Shown here: positions 1 to 12,500 of the stretch, piece by piece
How positions within the stretch are numbered: the first letter of the stretch is position 1
Layout of the letters: each line of letters begins with the position of its first letter
From: Burhinus oedicnemus
Lineage: Eukaryota > Chordata > Aves > Charadriiformes > Burhinidae
Length of the DNA: 64,000 bases
NCBI GenBank assembly: GCA_008921705.1
Contig: VFFE01008906.1
Coordinates: 1,455,497-1,519,496, forward strand
Direction: 5' to 3'
The notes under the pieces: generated by a model
Seen by the model: only the letters and a program-made list of their open reading frames with translations
Told to the model about the DNA's origin: nothing
Databases searched by the model: none
Program-made: the position numbers and the translations under genes

Positions 1-449
1 GAGAGGGAGAGATGAAGATGATATGCACAGTAAACGGGTATATGCTTTAGTATGGGAAAATTGCATGGTCTTGCATGGTACTACAATATCCATCTCTAAT
101 TTAAACACCGGAACGTTTCTTTTTAATAAATAATGACAGAATTCTGTGCTAAAAATTGCAGTTTTTTCGTTAAAAACCCTGTTATATAATTCTAGTGATT
201 TCAAAGCAAGAAATTAATTTGTAATAGCAAAAAAGGCACATTTCAATTTGCATATGGGGAGAAAATGATGGCGCAAAAAAACCACTCAAAATCAATTATT
301 AAAAAAAAGTCCTAAGCCACATTCATCATCTAGCCATGATAAACCTCAGCAATTAAGTGTTTATGAACTACAGAAGATTTTAGTGTCTCACATCATAATT
401 TCACTCTGAGCTCCCTTCCCATTCCTGGAATAAGCTTAATAAATCTTAC
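1..449. other. HMCN1 intron, truncated by the window edge
   Basis: AT-rich sequence 3' of the last exon seen. No further Ig exon or recognisable repeat was found in it. Confidence 0.6.
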
Positions 450-546
450 CCCAAATATTGACATTATAGTTCTTTTCAGTTTTCCCAGCAACATTTGTCG
501 CTTCACAAGTGTAGCGGCCAGTGTCCTGTACTTGAGCTTCTTCAAT
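450..546 (-). CDS. HMCN1: HMCN1 exon 33 of window (most 3'): C-terminal third of Ig19
   Basis: Reads [40 protein letters not shown] is the F strand. The acceptor is TTCCTAG and the donor GTAAG; the exon leaves in phase 1, as at every other domain boundary. The next exon should lie below position 1. Confidence 0.96.
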
Positions 547-3500
547 CTAGGAAGAAAATTAACACCTGGATTTTTTCTTCTTACATTATTGTACACGAAA
601 CTTGCAGGGAGAGGTTGTTTAGGTTTCAATTTTTACTTTTACATCTGTATCTCTAAATATTAATAATACAGTATTACTCCTGCAAAATCTGTACACAAAC
701 ATCTAGATGCCTGTGACCTCCCTCATTCCTCACCCACTACTCTCTATTGCCCCAGAGGGCCTAATGCTGTCCAAAATCTAATGGGCATCCAGTGCCTTCA
801 CGGTGGGTATACTCCCCAGAAAACAATCGCCACCAGAGCCTGACCACCCAGTTTACCTTCAGTACACTTCCATCTTCAGAGATGCTGAGACCTGGCTTCT
901 TCAGCAAAGGTCGTCCATCTTTGAGCCATGTCAGCACGGGTGGAGGAAGAGCATTGCTCTGGCAGAGCAGCTCCACAGCTTGGCTAATGAGCACAGAGAC
1001 GTTTTGTTCCTCTCCCATGATGTTTGGTGGAACTACAGCAATAAATCAAAACAAAGGACCTTTGGGCATTACAGGCTTCCCAGAATAAACATACAGTCTT
1101 CATTTAACAGAAATAAAATGGCAGTTACTACCTTTCTCCTGCACAACTTAAGTCTGCTTTATATCATAAAAAGCACCAGAACAGTTTTTGTTACAGAATA
1201 ACCTCTACACAAGATATATGCTAGTGCGATATTAGCTACAGAGAAACCACGTAGATAAGCCAAGACTAGCAAAAAAATACTTGAAATATAGCTAGAAAGG
1301 AAAATCATCAGTATATACAGAATGAGGAAGTACATTCCTGCTAAAAAGAAAAAGAGCTAATGAGTGGAAAGGTTCACAAGATAATAATCAGACCAAGAAG
1401 CTGAAAATGTCTTAAACTTTTCCAGACAGTGCCAAGATGGATAACTGGCTTTAAGGACAACTCTGACTTTAAGAAGAATTTTGTCCAGAGATGGCCAAAT
1501 ACAGAAGACAGAATGAGAAGTTACACGCTTCCAGTCAAGTGAATGGGTCATAATCTACAATTACTTTATTGTCTGGTTTGTGTGCTATCTGCTAGCTCAT
1601 TATTGCAATTGTTGGCACTGAGCACTACATTTAGTTTTGCACTACAGTTTCAGTGATAGCCTTATTATTAGACTATTATTTCCAAATTATAGGGTAGAAA
1701 AATCAGCTTTTGGAATGAAATTTTCCTGTGTGAAAGAAAAAAAAAAAAAAAAAGGCTTCTGGACATTTAAATTGAAACCTATTAGCTGTTCTTGAATAGT
1801 GTCAAGAAAACACATTTTCCCCATTTTTAAGATTGTGTTTCCACAGTCAGAAAAAGAAAGCAACTGAGAAGGCAACTGAGAACTAAACCTTGGAACACAG
1901 CAAGTCCATAATTTTCCATGGGGAAAGTGTTTGCGGCTTGAGTAAAAAAGAACATGGAGGAAATATTAGACTTACAAGATGAGCTTAAATGAAAAGATTA
2001 AAGACCAGAAACTGTTTGCCATCTATGGCTTTGTATCAGTATTCATGGCTGAACCAAATGTCCACTGGTAATGGCATTCAGTCAGAGGAAATCTTCTGAG
2101 ACTCCCCAGGCAGCTTTGAGCCATTGACAGAACGCTCCCACAATAAGAGTTCTAAAGTATTTCAGTATCAGACACACGCTGACTTGGAAAACAGCAGGAG
2201 TGGTGTAGGCTACCATGCCCTGCACTGCTGCTGCTTACCACCAGCTCTCTACCAGAGGTTCCCCTTGCCAGATCAGAGCCAGCGAGACAGAATTTGGGAG
2301 TGCTTGTCATGTACACTGCAGCAAGTCAGGTGGCTTTGTTCGCATCACTAACACGGGTAACTATAGCAAACTGCAGAGAGCAGAAGTGTTTTTACTGGGC
2401 TGCTCAAGCACAACCTCAAAGAGAATTCCTATTCATGCCCTTAATGGCACATATGTTCTTAAATTCTTAAAGCAACTCATAGGGATTCCCTTTTCTTTCT
2501 TATAACTTAAAAAAATAAAGCATGTTCACTGTAAACTCTTGACATTAATGCAACATTAGATCTGCAATTAAAATATTTATAAAATCAAAACACTCATAGC
2601 AGAAATTCCTTTGTCTGGTTACACATATCCAGTGGGATTTTTATGCTTGTTGTGTACTAAAACTGTTCAGTTTGCCCCGAAAACGTTGACCAGGACCAAA
2701 TATAAGAACCTTTATTGCCACATTTCCTTCGCTTTTTAGTTTTGCAATCCATTATTCCAGAAACTGCATGTCTGATTGCACAAAATATTGGGATAAGAAG
2801 AAGGGAAGCAGTGGGACTGTCTGTGAGAAATACTCTGGACTTCACTCTGAACAAAAGGATACTGAATTAATTAGCACACGTGAGATTATAAAATGTCCCA
2901 AAGTGGTACTCAGTAAACCAGCAATACAGTTCTCAAGATGTCCTGAAAAATAACATTAACAATAAAGCTTTGTTTTTCTTACACAGGAAGTACTAAGCAG
3001 AGCAGCTGATTTCACAGTTTGGAAATAATTTAGGGAAAAGTCTGGTCTCTGTGGATAAGAAATATAGTAACTGAAAAAAGATCTGTTTATCTTACTTTCT
3101 TTGTAGAATTCACAAAGGCCCAGATTCTTTACGAGTGTTGGGGAACTGAAAGTTGGAAGCTGATCCATTACTGCAGAAGGCAAATTTATTTCCAAATACT
3201 TTTCCACCAATTACTTTTCCTCAACTAAATGAATTGAAATGTGTTCAAAAGGAAACTGAGTTTATGAAACAGAGAGAGACAGACACTAAAGCATTTGTTT
3301 CTGAAGGAACAGGGTTTAAAATTAATCTAATTATGCTCATGGTAACTATATGTTACCGAGATTGTTCCAACTCCTAGACTGGCTCAGGGCACCGCACATT
3401 TCTAACCATCTCAGCTCCAACTGCACTTCAAATTATTTTCCTCCTGTGACTTCTTAATTAGATTATCCATATGAGGCAAGTCCTAAGAGTAATATTACTT

Positions 3501-6500
3501 TTTGGTGACAGCCTCACTCAAGATGGCCCTGCAGCTGAGCTCAACCCTGGCCAGCTTCTAATACGATAGTAATTTTAAACATACACAACTTCTAACTAAC
3601 TTTTTTCATTTCATCTAGCTAAAATGGACAGAGGCTCCAGAAGATCAAAGAGAAATAATAAACATATCATGTCACTTGTGTGGTTACGTATAGATACACA
3701 CTTGTCCTCGAACTCCAAAAGGGACCTTGATATTCCTTGTTCTAGACATAAAATGTTCCAGCCCACGTTAACCTTGAGCTTGCTTGCCATGCCAGAGACC
3801 TGACTTTCTGAACTGCCCCTTGCAGTTGCAAAAGTAGCCATGACTCAAGTCACAAGTATCCTAACCACAGTGCATTTACAAGGAAGTCAATTCTGAAAGC
3901 CAAACTGGAAAGCAAGTAACCTGGCCAGCTGTCCCTATTCACCTTAGAAAACATCCAAACTTCTAATTTCTCTTGCAAGATTTTCCAGACTTCTGCTTAG
4001 GATTGCCATAAAGCTAGAGATTGGCAGAGCCAAAGCAGTTCTCTCTCCACTGACCTACCAAAAGTAGAAGCAAAACCACAAAGATTCTTCAATTCCAAAA
4101 CGCTCTCTCCACATCTGGTACCATAAGATTTCTAAAACAAATGGCAGATCATTGTTCATCCTCATTTCACTGGTGTACAAAACCACTGAGCTGTCCAAGG
4201 AAACTTAAAACTTGCTACAGTCAAAATTCCTGGCATTTCTCCTGGCAGTATGTCACGCTCTTTGATAGCTGCACATCACCAATGATCTCTAAGAATGCAA
4301 TATGAAAAGGCATCTTATCGGATTTAAAAAAAAATAATCAGGATGAAGCTCATACAAATTACAAGAAATGAGAAGGAATGACAAATTTACATGAGTTCAC
4401 TCAAAAAGATTTCAGAATTAACTTATTGACATAATTTGGAAAACTGCAAAGTACAAAAGAGATATATATCCTGCTTCCTGAAAGAGACAAAGGTGACTGC
4501 TTGGGCTCACTACAGCTCAGTACAGTGTCAGTTAGCACGAAAAAGGTCACCACCATTTAGGCAGGCATAGCAAGGCTTGAAAATGGAATGGAAACTGGAG
4601 AGCTGTATGGCAAACTCACATTGACTCATTCTGGTTCAACAAAGACAACTGAGCTCTGGCCACAATAATATCTTTTGCCCATGGGATCTACATGTTTTTT
4701 ACACAGAGCCAAACACAATTTTTTTTCCTATCATTTATAAATGAGCCTTTATGTATTAAACTTGTTGCAGCTACATTTCTTCAAGGATACACAGAAGAAC
4801 ATACTTACATACTTTAATACGTGTAGGTATGTGCATGTATATATTTTTACTTACATACTTTAATACCTGTGTACGTATATGCATCTATATATTTTTACTT
4901 ACATACACACACCCCTCTACATTCCTTTGCCTTCCCTTATGGGTTGGAACCATTTTTATTCAATGTTGCTAAAGATCTGGGCCACAGTATGTTTAATTAA
5001 AGCTCCGTGAACAGTCTTCACGACCAAAAAAAAAAAAAATAGAGTTCTGTCAGAAAATCTCACCATAAACTTTGAGATCAATATCTTTTTGGCTTTCACC
5101 CGCAGCATTGACTGCAACACAAGTGTATTTTCCTGTGTCACTGATCTGAGCACTAGTCAATGCCAAGACTCGGCCCCCAGACAGAACCTGCAATACAAGC
5201 ACAACACGTTCAGTATACATGCCTCAATGTAAAACACAAGCAGAGAGAACTATTAAGTTCCATTTCAAAATTAAATACTTGTTTTGCCACTGCTTCCCAC
5301 CATCTCTCTGTTCTCTACACTCTTCCCTGCACTATGACCTTCTCTTTTGGTTGAGACTTGCAAAAGCAGAAGTCTAACTCCGTGCAAGTCCCTAGGGAAC
5401 TCCTGGCATTCACAAGTCTTTGCAGGATCTTGACATTCCTCCCTCTTACCAGTTTCAGACATGCTATCACACCATTTGTCTGTGCCCTGAGTTGTCCCCA
5501 TAGTATACAAATTTCCCCTTTCGTTTCAGATCATAAAAGTAGCTTTCAAAAAGCAACCATGCCCTCTCCTTTTAACTCTGAAATATCTCCTTACATCAGT
5601 GGTCGGTCTTTTTTTCTGAATGACTATTTTACGTAATGAGATATTACATGATCTTGAGCTCTATGGATCTCTTCAGCATAGGAATGTGGTCCAATTTTCT
5701 CTTCTTGCCAGTAAGTAAAAAACTTGTTGATGTAAACTTTTACCCAGTATGAAATCAGTTGAAAGGACCACCTTATTTCAAGATACCTGTATCTTCCACT
5801 TCACACAGTAATTACTGGAGCTAAACTTGTACCAATAACCTAGAGCGAAAAGCCTTATACTTTCATTCCAAAGCCTCTAACTTATTCTGTTCCATTAAAC
5901 TGCACCAGCTTAAAAGTCTCCTACCACAAAAGGAAACAGTACAGGTAGCAGGATTTGAACCTAGTACCTGGAGTCCATCGCTAAAGCTGGAAACAGGGCT
6001 ACCATCTTTTAGCCATGTCAGAATAGGTGCCGGGATGCCTCTTGCTTCACACTCCAGTCGCACTAGATTATTAACCACCACTGTCACCATGTCATTTCTG
6101 CCAGCGATTGATGGTGGAACTGAAAAAAAAAAAGAACGAAAATGAAGCTGAAACAGCTATGCAAGAGTATTAATCACAACGAAATAAAATGGGCCACTTA
6201 TGTTTGGACATTATTTCTCTTTCTGCAAGGCTCTACATTATTGGAAAGATTTCTCATGTTACTCTTACTGAACTCTTGTCATTTGTTTGCTCTGTGCCAA
6301 ATCCCACTCCTTCCTTGCAGTCGGACAACTTCAATGCAACTACTGTGAGCAAGGTAAGCAGGACTGGGCACACAGCCCAGAGGACAGCCGCGAAAACCAG
6401 GAACCAGAATATAAAACCAGAAAAATATTCCCTCAAACTTTTATAATATTCTATTCAGACCTTGTGAAAGGCATTAAGAGTGGTGGGCATTAAGGAAAGA

Positions 6501-9500
6501 AGTTTAGCATACAAACTGCATAAAGCAAATACATACACATATTAACAAACTGGCCTTGCAAGAGCGTATGTGAACATTTATCAGATTACACTGTTTAACA
6601 TCTGCCTGTCTAATGATAAAAAAAATCTTAATGGAACATCTTAAAACACTTACTATAGGTATACAGTCTAGCAAATTTTATAGAGCTATGTTAAAAATGG
6701 AGACAAGAAGTATTAAAAAAGGGAGATGTTTCATTTACCAGGAGAATCAAAACAATTTTATTTGCTTCTACCACTAATAACTCAGTAATAAAGGTTTACA
6801 GTCAGTATCAGTACAAAGTCACTCCTAGAAAGAGATGAGAATGCTGTGATCTACTCATACATATCGTATGTGAGGAAAAAATGTATAAAATTCTGTACTG
6901 AAAATAAGATTCATTAATAAATTCAGCAACCTCTAACAGCCTGTAACTCATGCTACCTCCTCTTAGATAAATTCCAGTAATAGCAGAAACGGCAGAAAAA
7001 TGGCAAATATGATTTTATAATCTTTTTTCCCCACACACATGCAGTTTCCCTATTTCACTACAATAGCATCCATTGTTCTCAAATGCCCGAAAAAGTTACA
7101 GTTGTGAGAAAGAAGTGGAAAAAATTAATACAATGAAATCACATGAATATACTAAACTGGAATTCAACCTGCTTCCTTCAGTAGGCCTGCCTAGTTTCAT
7201 TTAATGTTAAGCCTGCAGTATCAAGCATTGTTTTTAATGCAAAAAAGATTCTACATTGAATCCACAACACAGAAGTTGTTGAATATGACTAGTGATTGAC
7301 CAACATAGGTGCTCATTCACAATGCCAACTGCCATACAGAAATCTAGAGCAGGCTTTCAGCAAGTGCAGCATAACTTTCTATACTTGACACTTCAGAGTC
7401 TCTTCTCCATTAAGTAGTCATTCCTGCTTACACTATTAAGAGGGGAAAAAACTCAAATTTTCTCTTCTTAAACTCATAAACTCTAAACTGGAACTTGTTG
7501 ATGGTAAATTCAAAAAGCACTTCACTGTAAGCCTGGTATGACACAAGCTGAATTAAGTAGGTTCATGAAAAGGTGTTTCAGCTTCCTTTGATGCAATTAG
7601 TTCTGGCTGCCACTGCATATATTCTGTTCTGGAAGGGGAAACAATTTTATGTTTCTAAGTCAGAAAGTATTAGTTCCCTAGAAAACTCCGGACATATTCA
7701 CTGAAATTCCACCACCCATAAAAAGACACACATATACTTAGGAGTTATTTTTCATTTTTCGGTTTAACCAGAATAATGAACTTGGCTCTAAATATTTCCT
7801 GAGAATTAATCACTGGGTGGGGTTAATTGCCTTTGACCATGTCTTGAGCCATCAAGTTTTTCCCATGATGGTCATCAATTCCATGGAAATGTACTGCCCA
7901 ACTCATTATTTGTTAATTAACATTAATAGGAACTACATATTCTGTGTGCGTCTCAGCTGGGGACACTGTGCCAAATTTGTGCCAAAGTTTTGCATGGAAG
8001 ACTCCCACAGAAAACCTGCTACATGCATATGCATGTATCAAAGATCAGAATTTGGATTACAGCCCCATCCAAAAGTCACTGAAATCAGTGGAAAAGCTCC
8101 AGTTTGGCTTTTGATCAGATGTCTCATGTCTGCAAACACCCACACTTCCACTTCATCTTATTAGACACAGTACGTTTTTCTTTAAAACTCTTAGATTATG
8201 AAAAAGCATTTGATCTGCGTCCTTTCTTTATCTACTGTGAGCTTTGAAGTCATCTACAGCAAAACCAGCAATTGCAAGGCCTTCCAAATTGCTGAAGTGA
8301 TAACATAAATACCTTTTCCACAAATTCTTCCCAGAATTGACTTCCCCTACCACATTTTCCTAATTCAAAACATGTATTCTAATGTTGCTGAAAAACAGAA
8401 GAGTGAATTTTCTTCCCTCTTGACGACCTGTGTCTATCTCTTCCGGTATGATGGTGTGACGAGTGATGGTAAGTCTACTAAGCAGATCTGAAATTCGAAA
8501 AGCGCAAAGCTGGTGCATGCAGGTGTTTTTTGTAGGTTTATAATACTTACCATGAACCTGAAGACTGTAAAACAACTCAGCTGTGCCCACTGTGTTGACA
8601 GCAACACACTTATAAACGCCAGTGTCAGAGATCTGAGCACCCTCAATCTGCAGAACCTGCCCTCTGTTCAGAAAAGTGGCACTTGCAGCACTAGTAAGTG
8701 GACGATTGTCTTTGTACCATGTGATAGCTGCATAATGAAAGACGGAAAAGTTGCCAAAAATACCCCCATTACAAACAAAGGGACGAAATAGTCTTCAAAC
8801 CTTCCACCTAAGTTTCCAGATACATAACATCAACATTTACAAACCAATACCAATATTAATCATAATTAATAACAATAAAAAGTAACTAGAAAATGAGGAA
8901 ATCAGTAACATTTGTGCAAAATAATGACTATGCCTAGAGAATTCAATAGCAAATTGACACTATCATCCATGCACACCATATATTTACAAAAAAAATGTTC
9001 TGAAGTTAAAAAGCTATCACACAAAGCATACTTACAGAGGATTTACTCATCTCATACTAAGGCCAACAGCAGCTGTTTAAAAATATGCAATAGTATGATA
9101 TATATAATTTTTTTCACTTTTTACCCTAAAGTATTGCTACATTAAACTGAACCACCTGGGAAAGTTTACGGAATCAAAATGCTACCAACCAAATCAAAGT
9201 TCAACTGGCAGGTGGAAAAACTGAAAATAAAGCCCAGAAAACTGGTATTACTCCAAAAGAAAATTTTATAGCAACGATAACCAACAAAATCCAAGGACTT
9301 TTTTGGCATCTCAGCCAAAAGATGGCACCCTCCATCAGCAGAATGTGTAACTAATGTTTTACCGGCGTCACTTCACTATTCAGTTACGTGAAACTGCTAC
9401 TTACTGAATCATTTGCTGTAGCACACAAGTTTTCTGTGAAAGACACACATTCTAGAAGTACTCTGGCCTGATTGATGAACAAGACTGCAGGCAAGCTTTT

Positions 9501-12500
9501 TTTTTTCAGTGTGACGTTGTGCTATCACTTTTCTTAGCTAATGGCATACCTTGACATTAGTATGCAGCATCACATCATGCATAAGAGGTGAACAAACTGG
9601 TTTTGTTGTATAAATTATATGAATTCCATCATTTTAATTGTTTGTCCTAAAATAATTGGCAATTTGATGAGAAAAAGGAGTGCAAAATGGATATAAAATT
9701 CTTATGTTTTTATAACATTTTACATATACCCCCAATAATTTCAAATTTTGTTTTATACGATTCAAGAAAATAATACTTTGCTGAGAATTAATTGTTTAAA
9801 AGGTGGAGAAGGTGAACCTGGATGCTCACCTGAAATTTAATAACACCTTTTTTCTGAAAATAGGACTATTGTCAACACAACAATAAATTGCTATACCAGA
9901 TATAAGATACTAATTATACATTATTCCCCAAGTTTTGCTGTACAATAATTAATACAGAAAATTATGCTTATATTAAGGTGGTATTTTTTTATCCCATCAG
10001 AAGAAGGTGGGAACAAAAAACACACATTGGGAAAAAAGAAGGAAATAAATTTTTATCTGCATATCTCAACAACAATAACAAAAAAAGATTAACTGTAAAA
10101 AAAGACCTAATCCAAAAATCCTAGCGCCAAAAGAATCTCAGCAATGAAGTAACTAAAATCCAGATTGCTTTACATGTTTTTCAGTTCAGAAACAATTCAA
10201 AAGATCCCTCAGTCTAAACAGCAGCCAAAGTCCTTCAGCTCTCACAGGAGTGAACGCCTACAATTTCTACAGGAAACTTGTCTTAAAAAAAAGAAAAAAA
10301 CCCTGTAATTCCACAAAATGTGAGGAAATTGAAACACAAACAGGTACACATGGTCTAGTTTTCAAAGCTTAGAATATAAGGAGAACCCACAAATTCATTA
10401 GTATAATCTATCATTGGGGCAAGCCACAGAAAGCACTGTACACACAGAGAAAATCTACTCATTCTCACAGGCAAAGGGCCCAAAACAAAGACCCTCCTAT
10501 TAATTTCAATAGAGTTTAGATAGGGTCCTACACATGGCCACATTTGACAGAAAAACTCAATACACAAGGTACTGTTTTAAGTCTGCCCTACACTATCAAA
10601 TATTGACCTGACAGGGGAAAAGCGTGGATATGTTTAAAGCTGATTTACGAGAAGTCTAACAGTATTCTTGTCTATGGACAGGGCATCGCTGTACGCACAA
10701 GGGAGTAGATTATCTTTGTGTTTATCATTTATATAAAAATGGTGGGGCTTACTGAATTCCTCAATATTTACTCCACATCAGTTGATATATTGACATTTCC
10801 CATTATACATAGCGTTTAATAGTTTCTAGTTAATTTAAAAACCACAGAATTAACTTCACATTCAGAATATCTACTATTCTTAAAAGACACATCTGCTTCA
10901 TGTTCTCCAAGGTGCATGTGCATACCTGGCAAAGGTGCATGTGCATACCTGGCAGAGGGTTCCCAGATACTCTGCATTCAAGATGGATTGGATTATTCAC
11001 CACCACTGTTTCATTTAACATTTTCCCTGCATCTTCCAGACTGGGTGGTTCTGGGAAAAGACAAAGGCATCAGGTTTTCATTAATTCAGCCACCCAGCTA
11101 GCAGAATATCCAATCACAAAGTAATCTGCCCTCTGAGAAACTTTGGGCAATGAATTGCACAAGCTTCAACTAACTGCTGGATGACCAAGGAATTTCTCAA
11201 GACAGTTCATGTTTGAAATGAGAATACTCTCTAATTATATAACCTCATTAACTTTAATCGGAATTAAACATTATTTTTATTTTTATTTTTTCAGGAAAAA
11301 TGGCACTTGAAATGGACTCATAGGGAATGGGTGCACAACACAGAACAGTAATTCTTCTAACATGGCAAACTCATCTCACTTGAACTGGCAACATTAAACT
11401 GAATGTAACAAAGCAAGACTCTTCACCTTACTGAAGTCTATAAATTTGCAAAATGACAGCAATACCAGATAATGACACTTTGAACATGAAGACTGAGAAC
11501 AAAAGAGGTATTTGTGAGAATGGGACTGACACTAAAATTAACTATGATGCAATTATCACAATGTAAGATGAGCGTGGTTTCTCTTTCTAGGTCTCCTCCA
11601 CAGAGATACTGCAATCTCTCTTCATTTCAGTTTAACGTTTTCCAGTTACTGGAAATTTGGTTTGACGATGAAAGTCAACATAATCATACTCATCATGAGC
11701 ATTTTGCCACAGTCCATTCCCACACCTCCAGTATCTTTTGAGGATTGGATCATATCAAGAACACACAATACTTCGTGACCACTTCTGAGGCAAATATACG
11801 TAAATCATGGTGAGAGCACTTATTAAATTCACATGCAGACAACAGCTTCTCAAGTTTCCCCAATTTCTTTTATACTGTATTTAGCTGCAAAATAAAATTC
11901 CTTTTACGCAGTCTGAAAAATCCCCTCATAAGCAAATGTTTCTTTCTCAGAAAAGTCATTCCTGTAAAATTTCCCCATTGCAAGGTCACAAGGAATGCCG
12001 TTATCCCCAGAAGACTTGGATCAAATTAATAATGCCAACAGTGGTACATCACATCTTGATTCAGAAACACAGAGCACCCTTCTGAGTGGTGGGTAAGTGG
12101 CAATGTGATTGGCTTCTTGGGATACCTCTGAACAGAAGAGGTAACTAGAAAGGCATTCATTTCTGTGGCCCTCAGTACCACATGAGAAATGTTAAATCCC
12201 AAGAAGGACAACCTTTGCCCCGACTTCTTACTAATGGAGTGGGACAAAGAAAGAAAACCGAAAGATGGATGTGCAGAGACAACATAAAGCTTAAAAGAGA
12301 AGGGAATACAGATGTAAAAAAGCTGCCTTGAAACAGCCATGTTTAGCCTCTAACCAGAGGCAGAAACATTACCATGCACCTGAAGCCGAACGTGCTGTTG
12401 GGCTTCTCCTGCAGCATTTGTTGCCACACAAGTGTATCGGCCAGCATCTTCAAGCAGGGCCTTGACAACTTGCAGAACACGGCCTGAAGACTCCAGCTGT

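Noticed and set aside
792..1201. Plus-strand ORFs of 98 and 132 codons
   Set aside because: They lie antisense over HMCN1 exon 32, whose minus-strand frame matches a known protein with valid splice sites.
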